64,000 bases of DNA. Source: SSF26 sp037443945 (GTDB taxonomy: Bacteria > Chloroflexota > Anaerolineae > J102). Below are positions 1 through 13,267 of this stretch, one piece after another (the stretch's first letter is position 1; the number at the start of each line of letters is the position of its first letter). The notes under the pieces are model-generated. The model was not told the DNA's origin. It searched no databases and worked only from the letters and a program-made list of their open reading frames with translations. Both the position numbers and the translations under genes were made by a program. The stretch spans positions 1 to 64,000 of the forward strand of contig JBBINH010000014.1 in assembly GCA_037443945.1 (NCBI GenBank), given 5' to 3'.

Positions 1-178
1 CGCGGGCGCGCTCTTCCGGGGCATTATCGATCGAATCGAACGGCCGGTATTGCGCCAGGCCTTTCATGGCCAGCACTTTGGTGATGGCCGCCGTCAGCGT
101 GGTCTTGCCATGGTCGATGTGGCCGATGGTGCCCACGTTCACGTGGGGCTTTTTGCGCTCGAAAACGGGCTTGGACAT
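1..178 (-). CDS. tuf: Elongation factor Tu, N-terminal part (cut by window edge)
   Basis: EF-Tu delivers aminoacyl-tRNA to the ribosomal A site as a GTP complex. Only the first 59 codons are inside the window. They read MSKPVFERKKPHVNVGTIGH and continue into a P-loop of the form GHxDHGKTTL, which is diagnostic for EF-Tu. The ATG at 176-178 is preceded by a CAGGAG-type ribosome binding site. It is the last gene of the rpoBC-str-tuf run seen here, but it has its own promoter about 330 bases upstream, so it can be transcribed apart from fusA. The rest lies beyond base 1. Confidence 0.95.
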   Translation of the reverse strand, partial: MSKPVFERKKPHVNVGTIGHIDHGKTTLTAAITKVLAMKGLAQYRPFDSIDNAPEERAR

Positions 179-498
179 GAGAGGATAACTCCTGGTAAGT
201 ACTGAAAAGCCGAAAAACAGGTTACGGTGGTTTTAGGCAACAAGAAGAACCCGGAGGTGATGGCGATTTCGATCGGGCATCCGGCCATCCGGCTCCGCGT
301 TCTTCATTCGTTAAGGGTGCACTTGTCCGGCCCTGAAGGGCTGGCACTGACCGCTGCCAGGCGCAGATGAGTTCCCAAGGACAACAGCGAGCTCTAACCG
401 TTGACGGGCGGCGACTCGCTTGAGCTGAGAGGAACCCAGCAGGTCATGCTGCCGGTTCATCAGAGTCCGGTTGTGCCAGACGATGTCTGTGCGCAAAC
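179..498 (-). other. Long untranslated leader of tuf
   Basis: Between the predicted transcription start near 498 and the tuf start codon lie about 320 bases without a convincing gene. ORFs here have no recognisable family and look accidental. I see no tRNA fold. The stretch contains several short G+C-rich inverted segments, for example around 320-350 on the minus strand, so a structured leader is possible, but I cannot assign a known element to it. Confidence 0.45.
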
Positions 499-504
499 TG
501 CGAT

Positions 505-533
505 AGTATAACAGGCAACGGCTATTTTGCCAA
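505..533 (-). promoter_or_regulatory. tuf promoter
   Basis: On the minus strand there is TTGGCA (528-533), a 17-base spacer and TATACT (505-510), close to the sigma-70 consensus. It lies in the fusA-tuf spacer and points at tuf. The fit of both boxes and the optimal spacing make it a strong call from sequence alone. Confidence 0.8.
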
Positions 534-643
534 ATTGCAACCGGTACAAAAACACAAGGCAGAAGCCCGACCGCTTCCCGGACAAGCTGGTCCATGGCAA
601 GACCTGAAGGCGTGCTCACAGTCTATCAGGGCCCGTCCGCGGG

Positions 644-2722
644 TCAACGCCTGGCGCCCTCCAGGATGGTTTTGGAGATGACCTCGGGTACCGGCGCGTA
701 ATGGGAAAACTCCATACTGAAGGTACCGCGGCCCTGGGTGAGCGAACGCAATCGGGTCGCATAACCGAACATCTCGCCCAGAGGCACCTTGGCGCGAATG
801 GCCTGCATGCCCTTGGAATGGACTTCGAGACCCTCGATTTGGCCGCGGCGGCCGTTGAGATCGCCGATGACATCGCCTAGATACTCTTCAGGGACCACGA
901 CCTCGACTTGCATGATCGGCTCCAGGAGGATGGGCCTGGCCTTGGGAATCCCTTCGCGCACGGCCAGAGAACCGGCAATGCGAAAGGCCATTTCCGAGGA
1001 GTCCACCTCATGGTAGGAGCCGTCGTATAAAACGGCCTTGAGATCCACAATGGGATAGCCACCGACCACGCCGCCTTCGAGAGCCTCACGGATACCGGCC
1101 TCAACGGCGGGAATGTATTCCTTAGGCACGGTGCCGCCGACGATGGCATCCTCGAACTGGATGCCCGAACCCGGCGCCAACGGCTCGAAGCGCACCTTTA
1201 CGTGGCCGTATTGCCCGCGACCGCCGGTCTGGCGCACAAAACGCCCTTCGGCCTCCACCGGTTGGGTGATGGTCTCGCGATAGGCCACCTGGGGCTTGCC
1301 CACATTGGCACTGACGCGAAACTCGCGGATCATGCGGTCGGTCAGCACCTCCAGGTGCAGCTCGCCCATGCCGGAGATGAGCGTCTGCCCGGTATTCTCG
1401 TCCACCCGCACCCGGAAGGTGGGATCCTCATCCGCCAGGCGGCTGAGCGCCTCGGCCAGTTTATCCTGATCGGCCTTGGTGCGCGGTTCGATGGCAACAC
1501 TGATGACCGGTTCGGGAAACGTGATGGATTCCAGCAGAATGGGATGCTCCGGGTCGGAAAGCGTCTCACCGGTGAACGATTGTCGCAAACCGATAATGGC
1601 GGCGATATCACCGGCACCGACTTCTTTTACTTCCTCGCGCTTATCGGCAAAAATGCGCATCAAGCGCCCGATGCGCTCTTTACGATTGCGACTGACATTG
1701 AGCAACTGGTCGCCGCTGCGCAAGACACCAGCATAGACCCGCACATAGGCCAGCCGTCCTACGTAGGGGTCGGTCAGGATTTTGAAGACAAGGGCCGTCA
1801 CCGGCTCGTCGAAATCGGCGCGACGGGTGATGGTCTCGCCGGTAGGAGGGAACACACCGGTGATGGGTGGCCGGTCGAGGGGTGAAGGTAGACAATAGAC
1901 GATGGCATCCAGCAGCGGTTGGACTCCCTTGTTGCGCAGGGCCGACCCGCACAAAACCGGCACCAATTGGCCCCGCAGGGTGGCGCGGCGAAGGGCCTGC
2001 CACAGCTCCTCACTGCTGATGGTTTCGCCCTCCAGGTATTTGAGGGTGAGCTCTTCGTCCGTCTCGACGATGGCCTCGACCAGGCGTTCGTGGCGGACCT
2101 GGGCCTCGGCGAGCAGGTCGGGCGGAATGGGGATTTCTTCCGGTCGGGCGCCCAATTCATCGGTGTAGATCAGCCCGCGCATGGCGATTAGGTCTACGGC
2201 GCCCCGGAACGTGGCCTCGACGCCGATGGGCATCTGAATGGGCACGGGATGGGCGCCTAAGCGGTCGCGGATCATCTGCACGGTGCGGTCGAAATCGGCC
2301 CCGACCCGGTCCATCTTGTTGACAAAGCAGATGCGCGGCACGCCGTAGCGGTCGGCCTGTCGCCATACCGTCTCCGACTGCGGTTCGACCCCGGCCACGG
2401 CATCGAAGACGACCACACCGCCGTCTAACACGCGCAAGCTGCGCTGCACTTCGGCCGTGAAGTCAATATGGCCGGGCGTATCGATCAAATTGATCTGATG
2501 CCCCTTCCACTCGCAGGTAATGGCAGCCGATTGGATGGTGATCCCGCGCTCGCGTTCTTGCTCCATGTAGTCGGTCACGGTCGTGCCCTCGTCCACGTTG
2601 CCGAGTCGATACGTCTGGCCCGTGTAATAGAGCACGCGCTCGGTCGTGGTCGTTTTGCCGGCATCGATGTGGGCAATGATGCCGATGTTGCGGATGCGAG
2701 CGAGGTTACGATTGACGCTCAT
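644..2722 (-). CDS. fusA: Elongation factor G
   Basis: EF-G is the GTPase that drives tRNA-mRNA translocation on the ribosome. The 692-residue product has the usual length. The G domain shows AHIDAGKTTTTERVL (P-loop, about residues 17-31), the DTPGHIDF G3 motif near residue 81 and NKMDR (G4) near residue 135. The translocation-domain signature GGxxGQYGHV is near residue 500. It sits in the str operon after rpsG with about 200 bases between them. The ATG at 2720-2722 gives MSVNRNL, a normal EF-G start. Confidence 0.98.
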   Translation of the reverse strand: MSVNRNLARIRNIGIIAHIDAGKTTTTERVLYYTGQTYRLGNVDEGTTVTDYMEQERERGITIQSAAITCEWKGHQINLIDTPGHIDFTAEVQRSLRVLDGGVVVFDAVAGVEPQSETVWRQADRYGVPRICFVNKMDRVGADFDRTVQMIRDRLGAHPVPIQMPIGVEATFRGAVDLIAMRGLIYTDELGARPEEIPIPPDLLAEAQVRHERLVEAIVETDEELTLKYLEGETISSEELWQALRRATLRGQLVPVLCGSALRNKGVQPLLDAIVYCLPSPLDRPPITGVFPPTGETITRRADFDEPVTALVFKILTDPYVGRLAYVRVYAGVLRSGDQLLNVSRNRKERIGRLMRIFADKREEVKEVGAGDIAAIIGLRQSFTGETLSDPEHPILLESITFPEPVISVAIEPRTKADQDKLAEALSRLADEDPTFRVRVDENTGQTLISGMGELHLEVLTDRMIREFRVSANVGKPQVAYRETITQPVEAEGRFVRQTGGRGQYGHVKVRFEPLAPGSGIQFEDAIVGGTVPKEYIPAVEAGIREALEGGVVGGYPIVDLKAVLYDGSYHEVDSSEMAFRIAGSLAVREGIPKARPILLEPIMQVEVVVPEEYLGDVIGDLNGRRGQIEGLEVHSKGMQAIRAKVPLGEMFGYATRLRSLTQGRGTFSMEFSHYAPVPEVISKTILEGARR

Positions 2723-2923
2723 AAGCGGAGAAAGGATGCAAAGCGAAGGGGGTAGGGGCGGAAAGCAGAACGAGCGAGGACAGATGGCGGTGGTCGATCC
2801 CTTCAGACCTGGCCTAACGCCAAACCGGCATCGGGCGAGAAAAGCGGCTGAAAGCTGCTACCCCCGTAACAGTTTCAGCCGCCTTGGGATCGGCTTCAAG
2901 CCGAGAAGAAGCGTGCGGAGCGT

Positions 2924-3394
2924 CTAAAAGCGATAGTGAGCGAAGGCGCGATTGGCTTCTGCCATCTTGTGCGTCTCATCCCGTTTGCGGATGGTCGCAC
3001 CCTGGTTATTGGCCGCATCAAGCAGCTCGGCAGCCAGTTTCTCGCTCATGGATTTGCCGCTGCGCTTGCGCGCGTTTTGGATCAGCCAACGATGGGCCAG
3101 GGTCTGGCGACGCTCGGGACGGATCTCCATCGGAATTTGGTAGGTAGCACCCCCCACGCGGCGCGGTCTGACCTCGATCTGAGGGGTAGCGTTGCGCACG
3201 GCCTCGGCAAACACGTCGAGGGGATTGCGCTTGGTGCGCTCGGCGATGATGTCGAGGGCTTCGTAGAAGAGGCGCTGGGCGACGCTCTTCTTGCCGTTCC
3301 ACATCATGCGATTGATAAAGCGCGCCACTTCTTCGCTGTTGTACTTGGGGTCGGGGGCCACCTCACGACGAGGTGGACGATAGCGACGAGGCAT
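2924..3394 (-). CDS. rpsG: 30S ribosomal protein S7
   Basis: S7 binds the 3' major domain of 16S rRNA and starts assembly of the small-subunit head. The 156-residue product has the standard length and the basic N-terminus MPRRYRPPRREVAPDPKYNS, followed by the conserved region KVVNMMMxxGKKSxAxxIxY in the form FINRMMWNGKKSVAQRLFYE. It follows rpsL by about 100 bases and precedes fusA, the usual str-operon order. In E. coli S7 represses translation of this operon; no matching site was identified here. Confidence 0.98.
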   Translation of the reverse strand: MPRRYRPPRREVAPDPKYNSEEVARFINRMMWNGKKSVAQRLFYEALDIIAERTKRNPLDVFAEAVRNATPQIEVRPRRVGGATYQIPMEIRPERRQTLAHRWLIQNARKRSGKSMSEKLAAELLDAANNQGATIRKRDETHKMAEANRAFAHYRF

Positions 3395-3498
3395 CGCGAT
3401 CTCCTTGCCAAAGGGTCAAACGCAATTCAGAATTGGGAATTCGACCAAAGTGGGAGCAGCCTCAAGGCCTTTTATCGAACGATCGCCGTCGACCGGGC

Positions 3499-3963
3499 TT
3501 ATTTCTTGCCCTTCGGTGCGGCTTTCGCTGCGCCCTTGGCGGCCACCTGCTGGACCTTCTTGGCGCCGTATTTGCTGCGCCCGCGCTTGCGATTGGCCAC
3601 GCCGGCGCTGTCGAGGGCGCCGCGCACGATGTGATAGCGCACACCGGGCAGATCTTTGACACGACCCCCACGCACCAGCACCACCGAGTGCTCCTGGAGA
3701 TTGTGACCGATGCCGGGGATGTAAGCCGTGACTTCGATGTTGTTCGTCAGACGAACACGGGCAATCTTGCGCAAAGCCGAGTTAGGCTTTTTGGGTGTGG
3801 TGGTGCGCACGACCGTGCACACGCCGCGGCGGAAGGGATTGCCTTTGCGCAGTTTTCGGGTCTTGCCAGTCAGAGCATTGTAGGTATAACGCAAGGCAGG
3901 GGCCTTTTCTTTACGGACCACCGGCTGGCGGCCCTTGCGGACAAGCTGATTGATGGTGGGCAA
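3499..3963 (-). CDS. rpsL: 30S ribosomal protein S12 (TTG start, long basic tail)
   Basis: S12 sits at the decoding centre and controls accuracy; streptomycin-resistance mutations map to it. The core motifs TTTPKKPNSALRKIARVRL and PGIGHNLQEHSVVLVRGGRV are intact. The S12 N-terminus PTINQLVRKGR begins right after a TTG codon at 3961-3963, preceded by CAGGAGAG seven bases upstream, and no better ATG exists, so TTG is chosen. The product is 154 residues, longer than the usual 123-140, because of an Ala/Lys-rich C-terminal tail. It is the first gene of the str operon and has its own promoter. Confidence 0.96.
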   Translation of the reverse strand: MPTINQLVRKGRQPVVRKEKAPALRYTYNALTGKTRKLRKGNPFRRGVCTVVRTTTPKKPNSALRKIARVRLTNNIEVTAYIPGIGHNLQEHSVVLVRGGRVKDLPGVRYHIVRGALDSAGVANRKRGRSKYGAKKVQQVAAKGAAKAAPKGKK

Positions 3964-4009
3964 TGTCGCTCTCCTGAAAACAACGAAAACCAAAAAGGCC
4001 AAAGCAAAC

Positions 4010-4039
4010 TGCAAGTCGGGCTTTTCTGCCCGACTTGCA
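4010..4039 (-). promoter_or_regulatory. Perfect 12-bp hairpin at the 5' end of the str mRNA
   Basis: TGCAAGTCGGGC (4010-4021), a 6-base loop and GCCCGACTTGCA (4028-4039) form a perfect stem. The predicted start of the rpsL transcript is near 4040, so on the minus strand the hairpin would be the first thing transcribed. It could stabilise the mRNA, act as a protein-binding leader, or work as a weak terminator for read-through from rpoC: the bases after it are T-rich but interrupted. Confidence 0.65.
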
Positions 4040-4046
4040 ACCAGGC

Positions 4047-4076
4047 ATCCTAGCACAGACGGGCGAAAATGGTCAA
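4047..4076 (-). promoter_or_regulatory. str operon promoter (rpsL)
   Basis: Minus strand: TTGACC (4071-4076), 18-base spacer, TAGGAT (4047-4052). It lies in the rpoC-rpsL gap, about 75 bases upstream of the rpsL start codon, and would let the ribosomal protein genes be transcribed independently of rpoBC. Confidence 0.7.
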
Positions 4077-4170
4077 ATCGACAAGGTCCTTTCGTAAGAC
4101 AGACGGCGGAGGCCGCCGGGCCGGACGGCGACCCGGCGGCCATCCTCACCGGGTTGACGGTCGGGGTTGT

Positions 4171-7100
4171 CTATTCGAGCACATCATCCCCTTCCAGGGA
4201 AAGATCGCTATCTTCCCCCAGCAGGGCGTCCAGATCGGGTTCGGGCAGGCCTAGGCCGGGCGGCAGCCCCATTTCGGCCACGGTCTCGCTGCTGAATTCG
4301 GTTTCCAGGATGCTATCCAGCGTTTCGATGGGAGCTTGCGCTTCCTGGGCGGCTTTCTCCTGGACGGCTGCCCGCCGGCGGGCGGCCTCCATGCGGGCGC
4401 GAAAGCCGGTGCCGACGGGGATGAGCTTACCGATAATGACGTTTTCCTTAAGCCCGCGCAGGTGATCCACGGCGCCACGCACGGCGGCATCGGTCAGCAC
4501 CCGGGTCGTCTCCTGGAAGGAGGCGGCGGCCAGGAAGCTATCCGTGTTCAAGGAGGCCTTGGTTACGCCGAGCAGGGTATGCTCATAGGTGGCCGGTTGA
4601 CCACCGGCAGCCGCCACGCGGGCGTTTTCCTCACGCACAACGGCATGATCGACCAATTCGCCGGGGAGAAAATCGGTATCGCCGGGCTCGATGACGGTCA
4701 CACGACGCAGCATTTGCCGCAGGATAATCTCGATGTGTTTGTCGTGAATGCTCACACCCTGCGACCGATAGACTTTTTGCACCTCATCGAGCAGGTACAT
4801 CTGGCAGGCCTCGCGGCCCTGGATGCGCAGGACCTCACGCGGGTTCTTGGCGCCCTCGGTCAGTTGCTCGCCGGCCGTCACATAGTCGCCCTTGTTGACG
4901 CGCAACCGGGCCGAAGGCGGAATGGTCTGTTTCCAGACTTCGGTGTCTTCGCGACGGATGATAACGGTATCGCCCTCGATAAAGGCCTGACCGTCCATGC
5001 CCGCCAACAGCTCCTCGCCCTCTGCGTGCCCGCGTGCGACGACCGTATCGGCCTGAACCCGATCGCCGTCGGTGATGAGCAATTCGTATCCGGCCGGGAT
5101 CCTCACCTCATGGCGCACCAGCCGGGTGTTGGTAACACTGACGATGCGCTGTTCGCCCTCCCAGGTGACATCGAACACACCGTCGATCTCGCTGATCAGG
5201 GCCTCGCCCTTGGGTACGCGTGCCTCAAACAGCTCTTCCACGCGCGGCAGACCCTGGGTGATGTCACCCCCACTGGCCACACCACCGGTGTGGAAGGTGC
5301 GCAAGGTGAGCTGCGTGCCGGGCTCACCGATGGATTGCGCGGCGATGATGCCGACGGCCTCGCCCAGGGCCACCAGACCGCCACGGGCCAGGTCGCGTCC
5401 GTAGCACTGCCGACAAATGCCGAAGCGGGCCTCACAGGTCAGCGGCGAGCGCACAAAAACGCGGGTGATGTGCGCCCGTTTGATCTCGGTCACGTCGTCT
5501 TCCTGCAACAGCGTCCCCGCCGGCACCAGAACGGCCCCGGTTTCGGGGTCGATGACATCGTTGAGCACCACGCGACCGATGATCCGCTCTTCGAAGGTCA
5601 GACTGGCCTTGCGCGCGCCCTCGGCATCCAGCCAGATGCCGGCCGTGGTGCCACAATCCTCCTCGGTAATGATCACGTCCTGAGCGACATCCACCAGACG
5701 TCGGGTGAGATAACCGGCATCGGCCGTGCGCAGCGCCGTATCGGCCAGGCCCTTGCGGGAGCCGTGCGTGCTCAGGAAGTACTCCAGGGCCGTCAGGCCT
5801 TCGCGGAAGTTCGAACGAACGGGTAGCGGGATGATGCGACCGGATGGGTCGGCCATCAAGCCGCGAATACCGGCCAGCTGGCGAATGGGCTGCACACCGC
5901 CCTTGGTGGCGCCGGAACGTGACATGGCCCCCAGGCCTTCACGCGGGTCGAGGAGTTTTTGCACTTCCTGGGTGATGGCGTCGGTGGCGTGGGTCCACAA
6001 CTCGACGATCTTGTTGTACTTCTCCTCCTCGGTGATGAGACCGCGGCGGTACTGGCGCTCGATCTTCTCCACCTCGGCCGTGGTTTGCTCGATGATCCGG
6101 TCCTTGCTCGGAGGGACATGGATATCGCTGACGGCGATGGTGGTCCCGGAGATGGTGGCGTAGTGGAAGCCCAATTGCTTGATGATATCCACCACCGTGG
6201 CCGTCATCTCCGGTCCCAACCGCTTGTAACACGAGGCCACCAATTCGTTCAGAGCCCCTTTATCCAGCACTTTGTTGATAAAGCGCAGCTCCGGTGGCAT
6301 GTGATGGTTGAAGATAACACGGCCTACCGTGGTCTCGATCAAACCGCTGGGCGTTTCTTCGTCGGGGATGATGGAACGCCGGCTCAGGGCCTGAATGATC
6401 AGACGATAGTCGCTGGGTTCGATGCCGGGGATGTCGAGAATGCCGCGGCGACCGTATTTCTGCAAACGGGCCACGATGCCGCCGGCACTCTGGATGTCGG
6501 CCTGGCGCAAGGCGTCGGTAATGCGCTGACCCAGCTCCAGCTCCTCAACTTCGATCTCGTTGAGCCAGCTCTTGTAGAGGAACTTGATCGGTGCGCGCAG
6601 ACTCACACGGCCTAGCTCGTAGGCCAACAGGACCTCATCGTAATCGCCGAAGATCTTGCCCGCACCCTTGGCCTCGGGATCGGCTACCGTCATATAATAG
6701 CAGCCCAACACCATGTCCTTGGAGGGGCCGACGATAGGCTCGCCCGAGGCAGGTTTGAGCAGGTTCTTGGTCGAAAGCATGAGCTCACGCGCTTCCTGGA
6801 CGGCGGCATCGGATAACGGCACATGGACGGCCATCTGGTCGCCGTCGAAGTCGGCATTGAAAGCGGCACACACCAGGGGATGGAGCTGGATGGCGCTGCC
6901 CTCGATGAGCACAACCTCAAACGCCTGGATGCCCAACCGATGGAGGGTGGGCGCCCGGTTCAGCAAGACCGGTCGCGTGGCGATGATTTCCTCCAACACG
7001 TCCCACACGGAGGGATCCATCCGGTCCACCAGCCGTTTGGCGCTCTTGATGTTGTGGGCGAAGTTGTGCTCGACCAGCTTGCGCATGACAAAGGGCTTGA

Positions 7101-8733
7101 AGAGCTCCAAAGCCATCTTCTTGGGCAGACCGCATTGGTGCAGCTTCAGATCGGGGCCGGCCACAATCACCGAGCGGCCGGAATAGTCCACGCGCTTGCC
7201 CAGCAGATTGCGGCGGAAGCGCCCCTGCTTGCCCTTGAGCAGGTCGCTAAGCGATTTGAGCTTGCGCTTGCCGCTGCGGCTGACGGCACGACCGCGACGG
7301 CCGTTGTCGATGAGGCTATCCACGGCCTCCTGCAGCATGCGCTTTTCGTTCCGCACGATGACATCGGGTGCGCCCAGTTCCAGCAACCGCTTCAGGCGAT
7401 TGTTGCGGTTGACAACCCGACGATACAGGTCGTTGAGATCGCTGGTGGCAAAGCGACCGCCGTCAAGCTGCACCATGGGCCGCAGATCGGGTGGGATCAC
7501 GGGCAAGACGGTGAGGATCATCCATTCGGGCCGGTTGCCGCTCTTGCGGAAGGATTCGACCACGCGCAACCGCTTGGCATCCTTACGTCGGCGCTGCTTC
7601 GAACGGGTGGTCCGAATGCTCTGGCGCAGTTCCTCGGCCATCTTATCGAGGTTGATCTTGCGCACTAACTCGTAGATGGCTTCGGCCCCCATGCCGGCCT
7701 TGAAGATGTTGCCCCAGCGGTCTTCGAGATCGCGATATTCGCTCTCGGTGAGGAGATCCCCCTCGCGCAGGCTCTTCAGTTCCTGGATCTGGGCTTCGAT
7801 CTGATGCCGAACGGTCTCCTTCTGGCTAGCGATGACGTCGTAAACGCGCTGCAAAAGGGTTTCGGCCTCCTGGCGATGCATTTCGCGTTTGGCGGCGGCC
7901 AGGTTCCGGGCCGTCTCGATCTTCTGGCGGCGGATGTAATCCAGATCGCCCAAACGAGCCTGCAAGGCCTGATGGAGCCATTCCTGATGCTGGCGTTCGA
8001 CCACCACCCCGGCCTCCAGTAAGGGTTCCTCGCTCCAGGGCAGCAGGATCGGCGCCGTCAATTTCTTGCCGAGATGGCTCTGCAAGACCTCGCGGAGCTG
8101 CGGTCCGATGACCTTGGTCAGCTCGGTAGTCTGCTGCTCCAACTCCGCCTCGGCCGCCTCGATCGCCGCAGCCTCCTCGGCATCCACCGCCGCCAGTGCC
8201 TCATCCCGTGCCCGCTCGATGGCAGCGATCTGACCGCTGGATTCGGCCTCGATGCGGGCGAAGCGGGCCTGCATCTCCCGCTCCAGCCGTTGCAGCGTGC
8301 GGCTGCGTTGCTCTTCGTCGACGCGCGTGATGATATACTGGGCGAAGTAAAGCACTCGCTCCAGATTGCGCGGGGAGATGTTGAGGAGCAAGCCAAGGCG
8401 GCTGGGCACGCCTTTGACATACCAGATATGACTGACCGGCGTGGCCAACTGAATGTGGCCCATGCGCTCGCGGCGAACTCGTGCCGGAGCCACCTCGACG
8501 CCGCATTTGTCGCAGATAACGCCCTTGTGACGAACGCGCTTGTATTTCCCGCAGTAACATTCCCAGTCCTTGGTGGGACCGAAAATGCGTTCGCAGAAAA
8601 GCCCGTCGCGTTCGGGCCGCAGGGTACGGTAGTTGATCGTTTCCGGCTTAGTCACCTCACCCTTCGACCACGCCAAGATCTGCTCGGGTGAGGCCAGACT
8701 GATCCGAATGGCATCAAAGTTGTTGACTTCCAC
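4171..8733 (-). CDS. rpoC: RNA polymerase subunit beta'
   Basis: This is the catalytic clamp subunit of RNA polymerase. The 1,520-residue product starts with the zinc-binding region CYCGKYKRVRHKGVICDKCG (near residues 58-77) and carries the Mg-binding active-site motif NADFDGDQM near residue 610. The second zinc cluster is present as CEARFGICRQCYGRD, and the C-terminal SIGEPGTQLTLRTFHTGG is intact. A coiled-coil-rich insertion, Glu/Gln-rich at about residues 150-320, lies between the N-terminal zinc region and the core, as in several bacterial lineages with an extended beta'. It is 54 bases downstream of rpoB and co-transcribed with it. Confidence 0.98.
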   Translation of the reverse strand: MEVNNFDAIRISLASPEQILAWSKGEVTKPETINYRTLRPERDGLFCERIFGPTKDWECYCGKYKRVRHKGVICDKCGVEVAPARVRRERMGHIQLATPVSHIWYVKGVPSRLGLLLNISPRNLERVLYFAQYIITRVDEEQRSRTLQRLEREMQARFARIEAESSGQIAAIERARDEALAAVDAEEAAAIEAAEAELEQQTTELTKVIGPQLREVLQSHLGKKLTAPILLPWSEEPLLEAGVVVERQHQEWLHQALQARLGDLDYIRRQKIETARNLAAAKREMHRQEAETLLQRVYDVIASQKETVRHQIEAQIQELKSLREGDLLTESEYRDLEDRWGNIFKAGMGAEAIYELVRKINLDKMAEELRQSIRTTRSKQRRRKDAKRLRVVESFRKSGNRPEWMILTVLPVIPPDLRPMVQLDGGRFATSDLNDLYRRVVNRNNRLKRLLELGAPDVIVRNEKRMLQEAVDSLIDNGRRGRAVSRSGKRKLKSLSDLLKGKQGRFRRNLLGKRVDYSGRSVIVAGPDLKLHQCGLPKKMALELFKPFVMRKLVEHNFAHNIKSAKRLVDRMDPSVWDVLEEIIATRPVLLNRAPTLHRLGIQAFEVVLIEGSAIQLHPLVCAAFNADFDGDQMAVHVPLSDAAVQEARELMLSTKNLLKPASGEPIVGPSKDMVLGCYYMTVADPEAKGAGKIFGDYDEVLLAYELGRVSLRAPIKFLYKSWLNEIEVEELELGQRITDALRQADIQSAGGIVARLQKYGRRGILDIPGIEPSDYRLIIQALSRRSIIPDEETPSGLIETTVGRVIFNHHMPPELRFINKVLDKGALNELVASCYKRLGPEMTATVVDIIKQLGFHYATISGTTIAVSDIHVPPSKDRIIEQTTAEVEKIERQYRRGLITEEEKYNKIVELWTHATDAITQEVQKLLDPREGLGAMSRSGATKGGVQPIRQLAGIRGLMADPSGRIIPLPVRSNFREGLTALEYFLSTHGSRKGLADTALRTADAGYLTRRLVDVAQDVIITEEDCGTTAGIWLDAEGARKASLTFEERIIGRVVLNDVIDPETGAVLVPAGTLLQEDDVTEIKRAHITRVFVRSPLTCEARFGICRQCYGRDLARGGLVALGEAVGIIAAQSIGEPGTQLTLRTFHTGGVASGGDITQGLPRVEELFEARVPKGEALISEIDGVFDVTWEGEQRIVSVTNTRLVRHEVRIPAGYELLITDGDRVQADTVVARGHAEGEELLAGMDGQAFIEGDTVIIRREDTEVWKQTIPPSARLRVNKGDYVTAGEQLTEGAKNPREVLRIQGREACQMYLLDEVQKVYRSQGVSIHDKHIEIILRQMLRRVTVIEPGDTDFLPGELVDHAVVREENARVAAAGGQPATYEHTLLGVTKASLNTDSFLAAASFQETTRVLTDAAVRGAVDHLRGLKENVIIGKLIPVGTGFRARMEAARRRAAVQEKAAQEAQAPIETLDSILETEFSSETVAEMGLPPGLGLPEPDLDALLGEDSDLSLEGDDVLE

Positions 8734-8787
8734 GATAAAGACCTCCGAAAAACGGGCCGATCGGGGCCATACCCCAACCGGATACCC

Positions 8788-12657
<3,870 letters not shown>

Positions 12658-13046
12658 GCGTCAACTACTCCTGAACAGAGTCTAAGTGACAGCAGATAAA
12701 CAACGCCTCGGTGTCCTTGTGGGACAAAGGGCGGAGAACAAGCGAAGGTCAGGGGACCGTCAACAAAGCGGGCATTTCACCCCAGACGGCATCTGTAACA
12801 CAACGACGTAACGGCCGGAGAAAACACCCTTCCTGAAGAGCAGCCGGCCGTCCTCATCGTGGTTATGGCCGATCCGGCTACCGAGATCTTCAGTGCGCGC
12901 GACAAAACCCACCATCATGGATTCCGGCGGGCCGCTGCAGGAAGGTGGGATGTATTTTTGTGGTAAGAAACGGTAACCTGGGGAGAGAGCCAGGGGAAAG
13001 AACGATAGGAGGTTCAGGGGGGAACAGTTTAGATCGAAGAGCGTGA
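12658..13046 (-). other. Leader region of rpoB
   Basis: About 390 bases separate the predicted rpoB transcription start from its start codon. No gene is supported here; a 101-codon minus-strand ORF across 12890-13195 has no recognisable family and overlaps the promoter. On the minus strand there are several inverted segments, for example CCTGG/CCAGG near 12980-12997 and CGGCCGG/CCGGCCG between about 12812 and 12850. This fits a structured leader, but I recognise no known element. Confidence 0.45.
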
Positions 13047-13052
13047 ATTAGT

Positions 13053-13081
13053 AGTGTGCCACAGACGAGGAGAAATGTCAA
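13053..13081 (-). promoter_or_regulatory. rpoBC promoter
   Basis: Minus strand: TTGACA (13076-13081, perfect), 17-base spacer, CACACT (13053-13058). It is about 395 bases upstream of rpoB and divergent from the permease promoter, whose boxes start about 100 bases away. Confidence 0.65.
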
Positions 13082-13176
13082 TTTAAATTTCGCCGCAGTT
13101 GCACCGGAGATGGCCAAGAGCCGAGACCGGGGCCCAGAAGCCACGGCAAGCGAGGAAGGACGGAGGGGTGAGGGCA

Positions 13177-13205
13177 TTGGCACCGATGCCGGCACCGTTT
13201 ATAAT
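13177..13205 (+). promoter_or_regulatory. Promoter of the metal ABC permease gene
   Basis: TTGGCA (13177-13182), 17-base spacer, TATAAT (13200-13205, perfect). A clear AGGAG ribosome binding site at 13257-13261 and a GTG start at 13268 follow. No metal-regulator operator (Fur, Zur or MntR type) was recognised around it. Confidence 0.8.
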
Positions 13206-13267
13206 AAGACACTATCTCATCTACACCACCCCATAGCAGTCATCCGATCCCGCTTCAGGAGCGCCTC

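Noticed and set aside
4336..5826. A 496-codon plus-strand frame, and a 718-codon frame at 8845-11001
   Set aside because: Both are antisense to rpoC and rpoB, have no family and no start context.
12890..13195. 101-codon minus-strand frame upstream of rpoB
   Set aside because: It overlaps the rpoB promoter and has no family; not a gene.
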